Source: Calditrichota bacterium
Lineage (GTDB): Bacteria > Calditrichota > Calditrichia > RBG-13-44-9 > J075
Assembly (NCBI GenBank): GCA_024275555.1
Contig: JAJRYW010000418.1
Coordinates: 1-5,783, forward strand
Reading direction: 5' to 3'
Length of the DNA: 5,783 nt
In this document: positions 1 to 5,783 of the stretch, piece after piece
How the letters are laid out: every line of letters starts with the position of its first letter
Position numbering within the stretch: position 1 is the first letter of the stretch
Position numbers and translations under genes: made by a program
Notes under the pieces: model-generated
Told to the model about the DNA's origin: nothing
Database searches by the model: none
What the model saw: only the letters and a program-made list of their open reading frames with translations

Positions 1-310
1 AATCCTTCCGGAGTGGTAGTGGAGAGCGTAGTGTAAACCGGATCGCACATCACCGAATTGCCCGCGTCATCGGTCACTTCCAGCATAATCGAGGCGCCGG
101 CGCCATTATTGATCTTGGCGGCGCGCAGCAATACCGGGGCCGTTTCAGGCGGCGAGAAGGTTACCACATCGCCGGTGTTATAAAAGTTGCCCGATCCTTC
201 CGGAATTTCTACGGTGGCATTGCTCAGCACTACAACCTTGATCGTCTTGATTCCGCTTTCGGTGTCGCTCAAGCTGAATTGAACCGATAAAGGCGGGCCG
301 GGATCGAAGC
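1..310 (-). repeat. Shared Ig-like module, copy in gene A
   Basis: This stretch aligns without gaps to 3115-3424 (constant offset of 3114). I count 36 mismatches in the first 300 bases, about 88% identity. The encoded segments (DPGPPLSVQF through TTLS and PEG) differ at 8 of 101 residues. Similarity fades quickly above position 310, where the two genes carry unrelated domains. The match starts at the window edge and so probably continues leftwards into the sorting domain. Confidence 0.93.
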
Positions 311-2339
311 CGGTCAGGGCGCACTGCGGAGCGGTGTTGTCGGTCTGTGTCGAGTTCACCGTAATATCCACCGAGCAATTCGATGATCCACCCTGGTCAT
401 CGGTAATAACGAACTGAACCGTGTAACTTCCGGCTTGTCCTGCGCCGGGGGTCCAATCGAATACGGAGGAAACGCCGGTGTTAGGCCCGCTCAGAGGTAA
501 AGCAGGGGTCATGGTTGCGCCGGGAGGAAGAGCGCCGACTAAATCCACCGTGACAACATCGCCGGCGTCGGGATCGCTGCCGGTAACCACAAAGCTGATC
601 GGGTCGCCTTCATCCACCGTAAACGGCCCGGGAGGACTGATCTGGCAAACCGGGGAGTTGTTCGGCGAAGCAACGGTAATAGTCACCGGGCAATCGGTGA
701 TATTGCCGGCGCCATCGGTCACCCGCACCACACCGGAACCGGAAATAGCCGGATTGATCAGATCGAGTGTGAAATTGACAATGCCTTCCCCGGGAGTAAA
801 GGGCGGCACGTTCAGGTTTAAGTTGACGCTTCCGGCCAGCAGAGTAATGAAAAATATGCCGGTGTCTTCATCGATTTGGCCGTTGCCGTTCAGGTCTTCA
901 CCCGGATCCAAGATGCCGTTTCCGTTTACATCTTCACTGGGACGATTATCCTGGGCGACTCCGCTCGCACTTGTACCGCTGACCGTAATAGTGCAAATCG
1001 GCGGATTCGCATCGCCATGCGGATTGATAAAGTTAAACAGCGCTCCGCCGGGATAGAGATAGGAGTCGTCGTTGTTTACCCCGTACACCCACAGACCGTG
1101 GCCGTTTGGGGACGAAGTGATGTGTGTTCCCTGGCTGATCGAGACAGTAGCCGCCGAATAACCGGTGGTCCCGATGGGAGAGAAGAGACCGGCCGAAATC
1201 GGAGAGCCGTCTAAGAGAACCGAGCCGACATCGCCATCTTCGGCTATGACATTGATAAAGTGCTGGGCAAATTGATTTCCCCCAACTGTGGAGAAGGTAT
1301 AAGAGCTCAGGTACTGATCCGGCGGGGTCATATTCCCCATGGCCGGGTCGCCGTTCCCCGGATTCACGCCGGTCATAAACTGGGCAACAAATACGGGTTT
1401 GTCGGCGGAGAACTCATGGTCGCCCGGCAGCCGGCCGGTATCAAAATATTCGCCCCGGTTTAATGTAGCCAAAAATCCGCCGTCCAGATTTAAGGTGGTA
1501 TTGTCTTCCGAAGCCACAATTCGATACACGGCCCCGGCGGGATTATTGGTAAGATTATGAACTAATGCGGTGGTTCCCCAGGTTTGCACCGGCTGGGCAA
1601 TCTCAAAGATATGATCGCAGTATGTTTGCCCGGGAGTAACATTGGTGCAAATGTTTCCGTTGGTCATCGTCACGGGGTTATCGGCTTCCACAAGAGAACC
1701 GCTCAGGTCCCCGGCGCTGCCAGAAGTCAGGCTGCGAGCTTGAAACGCCTCTCCTTTATTGAGTGTAATCGTAAAGGGAACTCCTGCGGAATATCCGCCC
1801 ACAAGAGCTTTCTTAGGCGTAATCGTCACAGAAGTATTGTTGAAGGCGGCGGTGACAGTAAACAGGCTTCGGTCTGTTGAAACGACCGTGCTGTGGTAAG
1901 TTAAGGCGATGAAGTTTGTGTTGTAGGATTCCACCGGCAAGGCCAGCGCGGCATCCGAAGAAAAAGAACGAATATTAATCATATAGGCGACAAATTCATC
2001 GTCGGTGGTAGAAACCGCCCGCACCGAATTATTCTCTACCACCCCGGCAGTCCAATTCTGTGAGGCGGTGACCGGAAGGGAAACAATCGTGATCGCTCCC
2101 GGCGCAACCGCTACAGTCGAGGTAAAGGTCGGAGAATTTACCGGGTATTCAACCAGGACCGTGGTTGGAACATCACTGGTCAAATGCAGTTCCAGCGTGA
2201 TTGTGCCGGAAAAATTCGGCAAAAAGGACATGATAAACTCTTTGCCTTTGTTGTCAATGATCTGGGAAAAAACTGTTGTGGAAAAGAACAACAGCGATAG
2301 TGTAAATATAACACTTAAAAACTTTATAGCTTTCTTCAT
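1..2339 (-). CDS. Secreted IgGFc-binding-domain protein with Ig-like modules (3' end missing)
   Basis: Large secreted surface protein, probably adhesive; no enzymatic motif is seen. The frame is open from ATG at 2339 to the left edge, giving 779 residues. The start is set by GGAGGAA seven bases upstream and by a signal peptide (basic MKK, hydrophobic 7-24, likely cut VFS|Q at 25/26). Residues about 30-436 resemble the bacterial IgGFc-binding-protein N-terminal family (IgGFc_N): note CDHIFE (241-246), TWG near 254, YRIVASEDNTT, ADKPVFVAQ, GDPAM (330-334) and QHFINVIA. Residues 470-492 hold two DxNGNG calcium-loop-like motifs. Three Ig-like modules follow, each opened and closed by a cysteine: C449/C550, C565/C655 (He_PIG-like) and C673/C765. 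The last matches gene B at about 92%. By comparison with gene B, about 94 residues with a T9SS sorting domain should lie beyond the edge. Family assignment is by recognition, not a search; the ligand is unknown. Confidence 0.87.
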   Translation of the reverse strand, partial: MKKAIKFLSVIFTLSLLFFSTTVFSQIIDNKGKEFIMSFLPNFSGTITLELHLTSDVPTTVLVEYPVNSPTFTSTVAVAPGAITIVSLPVTASQNWTAGVVENNSVRAVSTTDDEFVAYMINIRSFSSDAALALPVESYNTNFIALTYHSTVVSTDRSLFTVTAAFNNTSVTITPKKALVGGYSAGVPFTITLNKGEAFQARSLTSGSAGDLSGSLVEADNPVTMTNGNICTNVTPGQTYCDHIFEIAQPVQTWGTTALVHNLTNNPAGAVYRIVASEDNTTLNLDGGFLATLNRGEYFDTGRLPGDHEFSADKPVFVAQFMTGVNPGNGDPAMGNMTPPDQYLSSYTFSTVGGNQFAQHFINVIAEDGDVGSVLLDGSPISAGLFSPIGTTGYSAATVSISQGTHITSSPNGHGLWVYGVNNDDSYLYPGGALFNFINPHGDANPPICTITVSGTSASGVAQDNRPSEDVNGNGILDPGEDLNGNGQIDEDTGIFFITLLAGSVNLNLNVPPFTPGEGIVNFTLDLINPAISGSGVVRVTDGAGNITDCPVTITVASPNNSPVCQISPPGPFTVDEGDPISFVVTGSDPDAGDVVTVDLVGALPPGATMTPALPLSGPNTGVSSVFDWTPGAGQAGSYTVQFVITDDQGGSSNCSVDITVNSTQTDNTAPQCALTGFDPGPPLSVQFSLSDTESGIKTIKVVVLSNATVEIPEGSGNFYNTGDVVTFSPPETAPVLLRAAKINNGAGASIMLEVTDDAGNSVMCDPVYTTLSTTTPEG

Positions 2340-2346
2340 CCGAAAC

Positions 2347-2353
2347 TTCCTCC
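2347..2353 (-). promoter_or_regulatory. Ribosome binding site of gene A
   Basis: GGAGGAA on the minus strand, seven bases before the ATG at 2339. It is a strong Shine-Dalgarno match and fixes the start of gene A. Confidence 0.8.
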
Positions 2354-2495
2354 AGTTTGTAATTGTTTGATTTTTTTACCGCTTCATACTACTTGTGCGC
2401 CTTCTACATAGCGTCCCCCTGTGTTTAAAATACTACAAGTTTATTGTAACACTCCTACACCGGTATGTTATTCATTTTGAGCACACCTCAAGGAG

Positions 2496-2511
2496 TGTGA
2501 TTACTATCACC
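2496..2511. promoter_or_regulatory. CRP/FNR-family-like operator
   Basis: TGTGA-N6-TCACC matches the classical CRP consensus TGTGA-N6-TCACA at nine of ten positions, and the core GTGAT/ATCAC is perfectly symmetric. It lies about 160 bp upstream of the gene A start. The motif is visible; that a CRP-family protein binds it in this organism is inference. Confidence 0.35.
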
Positions 2512-2545
2512 TTATCCGGGGGCATGGCCGGAAAGGAGAAGATTA

Positions 2546-2557
2546 AAACAATTGTTT
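2546..2557. repeat. Perfect 12-bp palindrome
   Basis: AAACAATTGTTT, self-complementary with no central gap, in the control region upstream of gene A. Dyad symmetry suits a dimeric DNA-binding protein, but no partner is known. Confidence 0.5.
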
Positions 2558-2609
2558 GAGAGCCTGGATGGGCAGAAAAATATTTTAAGAAAGGAACGGG
2601 CAATCCGGA

Positions 2610-2629
2610 GTGAGTACTCACAAGTACTT
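2610..2629. repeat. Two adjacent GTAC-centred palindromes
   Basis: GTGAGTACTCAC (2610-2621, perfect 12 bp) is followed directly by AAGTACTT (2622-2629, perfect 8 bp). Their centres are 10 bp apart, one helical turn, so two dimers could sit on the same DNA face. Possible tandem operator; function inferred only from symmetry and position. Confidence 0.45.
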
Positions 2630-2735
2630 AAATGATGACAGTAAATAATGAGAACAAACAGCGAGTGCTACACTTTATATGAGTCCGTTCATCAACAGAT
2701 TATTAATCCCTCAGAATCTGCTCGTAGCTTAAAAT

Positions 2736-2754
2736 CATAATTCCCCCAATTATG
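2736..2754 (-). terminator. AT-rich hairpin downstream of gene B
   Basis: CATAATT and AATTATG form a perfect 7-bp inverted repeat around a five-base C/G loop. On the minus strand it is followed by ATTTT, so it could act as a weak terminator or an RNA 3' end stabiliser after gene B. The stem is AT-rich, which lowers confidence. Confidence 0.25.
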
Positions 2755-2763
2755 TACTACGCG

Positions 2764-2795
2764 GCAGCTTGTCTCGAACACCGGGAACAAGCTGC
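2764..2795 (-). terminator. Stem-loop downstream of gene B
   Basis: GCAGCTTGT (2764-2772) and ACAAGCTGC (2787-2795) form a perfect 9-bp stem with a 14-base loop, ending about 37 bases after the gene B stop. The stem and its place suggest a transcription end. No U-run follows on the minus strand, so a classical intrinsic terminator is not shown. Confidence 0.4.
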
Positions 2796-2818
2796 GTTTA
2801 TCTCTGTACTTTGAACGC

Positions 2819-2830
2819 GGAAGATCTTCC
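2819..2830. repeat. Perfect 12-bp palindrome next to gene B stop
   Basis: GGAAGATCTTCC is fully self-complementary and begins one base after the TAG stop of gene B. It may be part of the 3' end structure together with the stem-loop at 2764-2795, or a protein site. Confidence 0.45.
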
Positions 2831-2831
2831 C

Positions 2832-4550
2832 CTATTTCAACAACAGCATCTTGCGCGCTGCGACAAAGTCGCCGGCAACCATGCGGTAGATGTACATTCC
2901 GCCGGCCACTTTTTGACCTGAATTATTGGCGCCGTCCCATTCAATTGAATACTCGCCGGGCGCCATAACTTCATTAATCAGCGTTTTTACCTCACGTCCG
3001 CTTACATCGTAGATTTTTATCGACACGCGAGAAGCCCGGTTGTTGCTGCTGGCCACACTAAAGTGGATCGTAGTGCTCGGGTTAAATGGGTTGGGATAGT
3101 TCTGTGTTAAGGCAAATCCTTCCGGAGCAGCGGCGGAGAGCGTGGTGTAAACCGGATCGCACATCACCGAATTGCCGGCGTCGTCGGTCACTTCCAGCAT
3201 GATCGAGGCGCCGGCGCTGTTATTAATCTTGGCGGCGCGCAGCAACACCGGGGCAGTCTCGGGCGGTAAAAAGGTCACCACATCACCGGTGTTATAGAAG
3301 TTGCCCGATCCTTCCGGAATTTCTACGGCGGCGTTGCTCAGCACCATAACTTTGATCGTGCTGATCCCGCTCTCTGTATCGCTTAAGCTGAACTGCACCG
3401 ATAAAGGCGGGCCGGGATCGACGCCGACTAACGTGCATTCCGGTCCGGTTACGTCCGGGGCGCCGAACAAATTGAGCCGGCCGTCAATCGATACCCCGGG
3501 CGAGAAAAGTGCACCGCCGGAGCCAGTTGCCAGGGTGTGTTGCACAAATGTGGTTCCCGTGCCGTCCGGGTCGCGGGTCAGCGATTGATCGTGGCCGCCT
3601 TCGCTGCCGTAAGTGTGGCTGTCGATGACGTCGCCGCCGCTGGTTTGCAGTGTAACCACATCCCCGGCGTTATTTAAACTCAAACCGCCGCTTGAAGCCG
3701 TCTGGGCAGGATTGATAAAACCGGTCGGTGTTCCCCCGCCAAAAACCACCAGGAACTGCCCGGAATTGATTACGGTTCCGGCAGGAAAGACATGACGCAC
3801 CCCAATGCCGTCCAGCAATTCCCATCCGCTGACGTCTACCGGGGCCGGATCGAGGTTGACCAGTTCGACAAACTCATCCTGGCTGCTGCTGCGGACGCCA
3901 TCCCCATTGGCGTCGCCGGCTAATCCGCTGGCGGGATCGGCGAGTATCTCGTTAATTACCACCGCCGGCAGAGTGACCGAACAACTGGCGCTGTGGCTGC
4001 CTAAGCCGGTAAAATCATTCACAGCAAAGCCGTCCCATTCACTGGCGGGATCAAAGGGGTCGCTGCCGTCGCTATCGCCGCTGCAGATGGTGGATTTGCG
4101 CCGGAGCGTATTATCCGCCGTAGAGGTTAAGCCGCTCCCCCACTGGCTCCCGGGGTCTACTCCAATCTGCCCGATAACATCAACGGCGGAGCCTGCTTTT
4201 GCCAGGCGGACGGCGTCATCGCCGTTGTACCAGGAACCCCCGGCGAGCAGGTCGGCGGTCGCGGTGATCGCCGCATCCGCACTGCTGTGGGCTAAAACAT
4301 AGACATCTCCCGGCGCCACGACGCCGGACAGGCTGATCGTCCGCCCGGGGCTGCTGCTTCCGTTAAAGTAAAATTCTACCTGGTAGTTTTCCGCGGCCAG
4401 GTCAATTGCCGCAGCTGTGCCATTGTAAATTTCAAGTGCTTTGTTGTAAGACGAGCCTTCGACGTATTCCGAAATAAATACACCCTGGCCAAAACAGAAA
4501 AAGGTGAAGCCAACCAACCAGGAAAGGCAAATCAGTAACCCTTTTTGCAT
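2832..4550 (-). CDS. Secreted two-lamin-tail-domain protein with T9SS type A sorting domain
   Basis: Complete 572-residue exported protein, TAG stop. ATG at 4550 is supported by GGAGGT five bases upstream and by a signal peptide (MQK, hydrophobic 5-20, probable cut FG|Q at 21/22; C19 is not in a lipobox). Residues about 24-190 form a first lamin-tail-like domain (FISEYVEGSS, NKALEIYNGT, YNGDDAVRL, DVIGQIG) of the kind seen at the N-terminus of ExeM-type extracellular nucleases, but no nuclease domain follows. A second LTD spans about 196-360 (VVINEILADP, GDANGDG at 212-218, DEFVELVN, VSGW, LVVFGGG, RDPDGTG). Residues about 370-470 are a Cys-bracketed Ig-like module (C372/C464) shared with gene A. 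Residues about 482-572 are the T9SS sorting domain (NYPNPFN 484-490, YDVSGRE, KVAGGMYIYR, final KMLLLK). It likely passes Sec, then T9SS, and ends on the surface or in the medium. Binding partner unknown. Confidence 0.93.
   Translation of the reverse strand: MQKGLLICLSWLVGFTFFCFGQGVFISEYVEGSSYNKALEIYNGTAAAIDLAAENYQVEFYFNGSSSPGRTISLSGVVAPGDVYVLAHSSADAAITATADLLAGGSWYNGDDAVRLAKAGSAVDVIGQIGVDPGSQWGSGLTSTADNTLRRKSTICSGDSDGSDPFDPASEWDGFAVNDFTGLGSHSASCSVTLPAVVINEILADPASGLAGDANGDGVRSSSQDEFVELVNLDPAPVDVSGWELLDGIGVRHVFPAGTVINSGQFLVVFGGGTPTGFINPAQTASSGGLSLNNAGDVVTLQTSGGDVIDSHTYGSEGGHDQSLTRDPDGTGTTFVQHTLATGSGGALFSPGVSIDGRLNLFGAPDVTGPECTLVGVDPGPPLSVQFSLSDTESGISTIKVMVLSNAAVEIPEGSGNFYNTGDVVTFLPPETAPVLLRAAKINNSAGASIMLEVTDDAGNSVMCDPVYTTLSAAAPEGFALTQNYPNPFNPSTTIHFSVASSNNRASRVSIKIYDVSGREVKTLINEVMAPGEYSIEWDGANNSGQKVAGGMYIYRMVAGDFVAARKMLLLK
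3115..3424 (-). repeat. Shared Ig-like module, copy in gene B
   Basis: Partner of the copy at 1-310. It encodes gene B residues about 376-478, with closing C464. The opening C372 lies at the less conserved edge, where only the pattern CxLxGxDPGPP is shared. In both copies the opening and closing cysteines are exactly 92 residues apart. Confidence 0.93.
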
Positions 4551-4554
4551 ACCA

Positions 4555-4561
4555 CACCTCC
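4555..4561 (-). promoter_or_regulatory. Ribosome binding site of gene B
   Basis: GGAGGTG on the minus strand, four bases before the ATG at 4550 (five from the GGAGGT core). It follows an A/T-rich stretch. Another ATG overlaps this site (4563), but its frame does not encode gene B. Confidence 0.8.
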
Positions 4562-4668
4562 ATAAAAAAATTAATTTGTGGGTATAATACCGTAAGAATT
4601 ATTGAAAGCGAAACCAAAGATCAATATATAGAAAGGCAATCTTAGTCGACAAAGGGGGAGACACGCTT

Positions 4669-4711
4669 ATTATACAAAACAAAAAACAAAAAAAATGTGA
4701 TCAAAAACCTT
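4669..4711 (-). promoter_or_regulatory. Candidate promoter of gene B
   Basis: A perfect TATAAT hexamer (4674-4669 on the minus strand) sits about 120 bases before the gene B ATG. A T-rich tract lies directly upstream, and no good -35 hexamer is found at 16-18 bp. A clean CRP-like half-site (GATCACATTT on the minus strand) lies upstream. If transcription starts about seven bases after the hexamer, the full site would centre near -41.5, the usual place for a class II activator. The other half-site is poor. Confidence 0.3.
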
Positions 4712-4737
4712 AATTTGCAAATATACTAATAATTTGC
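4711..4737. repeat. Direct and inverted ATTTGC repeats
   Basis: TAATTTGC occurs twice (4711-4718 and 4730-4737), 19 bp apart. The first copy is part of a perfect 10-bp palindrome ATTTGCAAAT (4713-4722), and GCAAAT/ATTTGC (4717-4722, 4732-4737) can also form a 6-bp stem. On the minus strand the segment includes TATATTTG, which fits the Bacteroidetes -7 box TAnnTTTG, but no -33 TTTG lies at the right distance. Confidence 0.35.
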
Positions 4738-4809
4738 CCGGAATTGCTGCGAGTGTTCACATCCTCCCCGGAACAGATACGACGGTAATATAAGGACATT
4801 AAAATATTT

Positions 4810-5783
4810 TTATTTGACCAGGATCATTTTCTTCTGCCCGGAGCGGTTGTCAATCGTCAAAGAGTAGATATAGACTCCGCTGGCAACGCTTCGCCCGGCA
4901 TCATCCCGGGCGTCCCACTCCACTGTAAATTCGCCGGGATAATACTTCCCGGCCAGAAGTGTTCGTACTTTCTGCCCCAGTGTATTGTAGACGTTTAGCC
5001 GTGTTTCTACCCCAAATAAGTACTGATCCGGGATAGTAAACCGGATAAAAGTGCGGTCATTAAAGGGATTCGGGTAGTTTTGAAAATTCGCAATCACCGT
5101 GGGGAACTGGGGAATATCCGCTACCGGGTTGGAATGTACTTCGTTAATTTTGACACCCTGGCCGCCCAGGGGCGACAAAGTGGTTTGACCATCCGCCGTA
5201 GTACCCGGGGTATAAAGAGTGCGCCCGCTGCCAACTGCTTCTACGGTAAGAATAAAATCGCCGGTTCCATCCGGGCTCCGGGTAATTGATTGGCCGATGG
5301 GCTCTGCGAAATCATAAACCACCGAATCGACCAGGCTAAAGGAGGTATCAAGCAAACGAATTTCATCTTGCTGGCTAAAGAGTCCCCAGCCCAGTCCCGC
5401 CCCCGGCAAATTGGCGGTTTGGATGACCCCGGGAATATTTTGCGGGGACCCGCCGCCGAAAAGCACTAAGAATTCACCGGCGGCCAAAATAGTGCCCATG
5501 GGGAATTGGTGCCAGACGCCGCTGTTGGTAATCACCAGCCAGCCGGAGAGGTCGATGGTTTCCCGGGAGGTATTCACCAGTTCAACAAACTGATCATCAT
5601 TTTCATGGGTAAAGCCGTCTCCATTGGCGTCGCCCCAATGGCGGCGGTCCAGTTGCAAGACAAAGTCTACTTCATCCTTCAGTTTTGCGGATGCATCGCC
5701 GATGACCAGCAGCGCCGTGGCCCCGGCTACCCCCTGGCTGAGCACCCGCAACCGGGTCGTCTCAAAAAATCCCGGTTTTAAGT
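4810..5783 (-). CDS. Secreted lamin-tail-domain protein with T9SS sorting domain (5' end missing)
   Basis: The frame is open to the right edge, so about 324 C-terminal residues are visible and the true start lies outside. The TTG at 5751 is unlikely to be the start: the frame continues upstream without a stop, there is no signal peptide, and the text before it (GFFETTRLRVLSQG) reads like the inside of a beta-rich domain. An LTD spans about 5200-5680, with GDANGDG at 5614-5634, then DDQFVELVN, IDLSGW, FLVLFGGG and SPDGTG. It parallels the second LTD of gene B but lacks the usual INEI opening strand. A KINEVHSNP segment instead appears after the domain (INEV at 5137-5148). The C-terminal T9SS sorting domain covers about 4813-5090 (NYPNPFN at 5059-5079, YNTLGQKVRTLL, SGVYIYSL, final KKMILVK), ending in TAA. 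Same secreted family as gene B; function unknown. Confidence 0.9.
   Translation of the reverse strand, partial: LKPGFFETTRLRVLSQGVAGATALLVIGDASAKLKDEVDFVLQLDRRHWGDANGDGFTHENDDQFVELVNTSRETIDLSGWLVITNSGVWHQFPMGTILAAGEFLVLFGGGSPQNIPGVIQTANLPGAGLGWGLFSQQDEIRLLDTSFSLVDSVVYDFAEPIGQSITRSPDGTGDFILTVEAVGSGRTLYTPGTTADGQTTLSPLGGQGVKINEVHSNPVADIPQFPTVIANFQNYPNPFNDRTFIRFTIPDQYLFGVETRLNVYNTLGQKVRTLLAGKYYPGEFTVEWDARDDAGRSVASGVYIYSLTIDNRSGQKKMILVK

Larger units (their letters stand above)
2340..2831. other. 492-bp intergenic region, no gene seen
   Basis: Gap between the stop of gene B and the start of gene A. Short frames on both strands close quickly and none has a convincing ribosome binding site. It contains three perfect 12-bp palindromes (2546-2557, 2610-2621, 2819-2830), an 8-bp one (2622-2629), two inverted repeats with loops (2736-2754, 2764-2795), a distant pair ACACTCCT/AGGAGTGT (2449-2456 and 2491-2498) and a CRP-like site (2496-2511). 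A weak TACAAT hexamer on the minus strand (2443-2448) is the only -10-like candidate I would mention for gene A; no matching -35 is visible. Confidence 0.75.
4551..4809. other. 259-bp AT-rich intergenic region between genes C and B
   Basis: No gene is seen. It is clearly richer in A/T than the flanking genes. Read on the minus strand it holds TAATTTGC-type repeats, a T-rich tract with sparse G (4675-4697), a TATAAT hexamer (4669-4674) and an A/T-rich leader before the gene B ribosome binding site. No strong hairpin stands before the T-tract, so it is not a convincing terminator for gene C. Confidence 0.65.

Noticed and set aside
478..1056. Long open frame on the plus strand (192 codons)
   Set aside because: It lies antisense inside gene A, has no convincing ribosome binding site or recognisable domain, and the opposite frame encodes clear conserved motifs.
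2005..2370. Plus-strand frame (121 codons) crossing the start of gene A
   Set aside because: It overlaps the signal peptide and ribosome binding site of gene A on the other strand and has no recognisable features.
2449..2532. Riboswitch or structured RNA from the inverted repeats ACACTCCT/AGGAGTGT and TCCGG/CCGGA
   Set aside because: The stems are short, do not match a riboswitch consensus I know, and would lie far from the gene A start.
1..3424. Insertion sequence or transposon explaining the duplicated 300 bp
   Set aside because: The copies are in-frame protein domains without terminal inverted repeats, target-site duplications or a transposase.
3805..4302. Open plus-strand frame (165 codons)
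   Set aside because: Antisense to the lamin-tail domains of gene B. Its Ser/Pro-rich low-complexity content is what the complement of a Gly/Asp-rich frame would give.
4432..4617. Minus-strand frame of 61 codons with hydrophobic stretches, overlapping the start of gene B
   Set aside because: The hydrophobic look comes from reading the gene B signal-peptide region in another frame, and the start has no good ribosome binding site.
5749..5751. TTG as the start codon of gene C
   Set aside because: The frame stays open to the window edge, there is no signal peptide after it, and a T9SS cargo needs one. The gene is better read as cut at its 5' end.

Overview
The window holds three large secreted-protein genes in a row, all read on the minus strand (transcription runs from high to low coordinates). 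Two are cut by the window edges. Each protein is a mosaic of beta-sandwich modules. The two with visible C-termini end in a type IX secretion (T9SS) sorting domain with the NYPNPFN signature, and the third almost certainly does too just outside the window. This points to a bacterium of the Fibrobacteres-Chlorobi-Bacteroidetes (FCB) superphylum. The long QNYPNPFNPSTTI-type sorting domain, the medium-GC coding sequence and the strong GGAGG ribosome binding sites fit lineages such as Ignavibacteria, Calditrichaeota, KSB1 or Zixibacteria better than classical Bacteroidetes, which rarely use Shine-Dalgarno sites. The lineage is inferred from these features; there is no marker gene here.

Layout in transcription order. 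Gene C (4810-5783, 5' end missing) has a lamin-tail-like domain (LTD) and a T9SS sorting domain. An AT-rich gap of 259 bp (4551-4809) follows, with a possible promoter for gene B. Gene B (2832-4550, complete, 572 aa) has a signal peptide, two LTDs, a cysteine-bracketed Ig-like module and a T9SS sorting domain. A 492-bp gap without genes (2340-2831) comes next, unusually rich in perfect palindromes and containing a CRP-like site and a hairpin. Gene A (1-2339, 3' end missing, 779 residues visible) has a signal peptide, an IgGFc-binding-protein-like N-terminal region, two calcium-loop-like motifs and three cysteine-bracketed Ig-like modules. The last of these is nearly the same as the module in gene B.

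No enzyme is recognisable. The most likely shared role is as cell-surface or released adhesive or structural proteins exported by Sec and then T9SS. The three genes look like a family cluster built by duplication and module shuffling. I see no mobile element, CRISPR array, tRNA or rRNA. The most interesting points are the shared 300-bp module, the misplaced LTD opening strand in gene C, the Cys-bracketed modules with embedded calcium loops in gene A, and the palindrome-rich control region in front of gene A.
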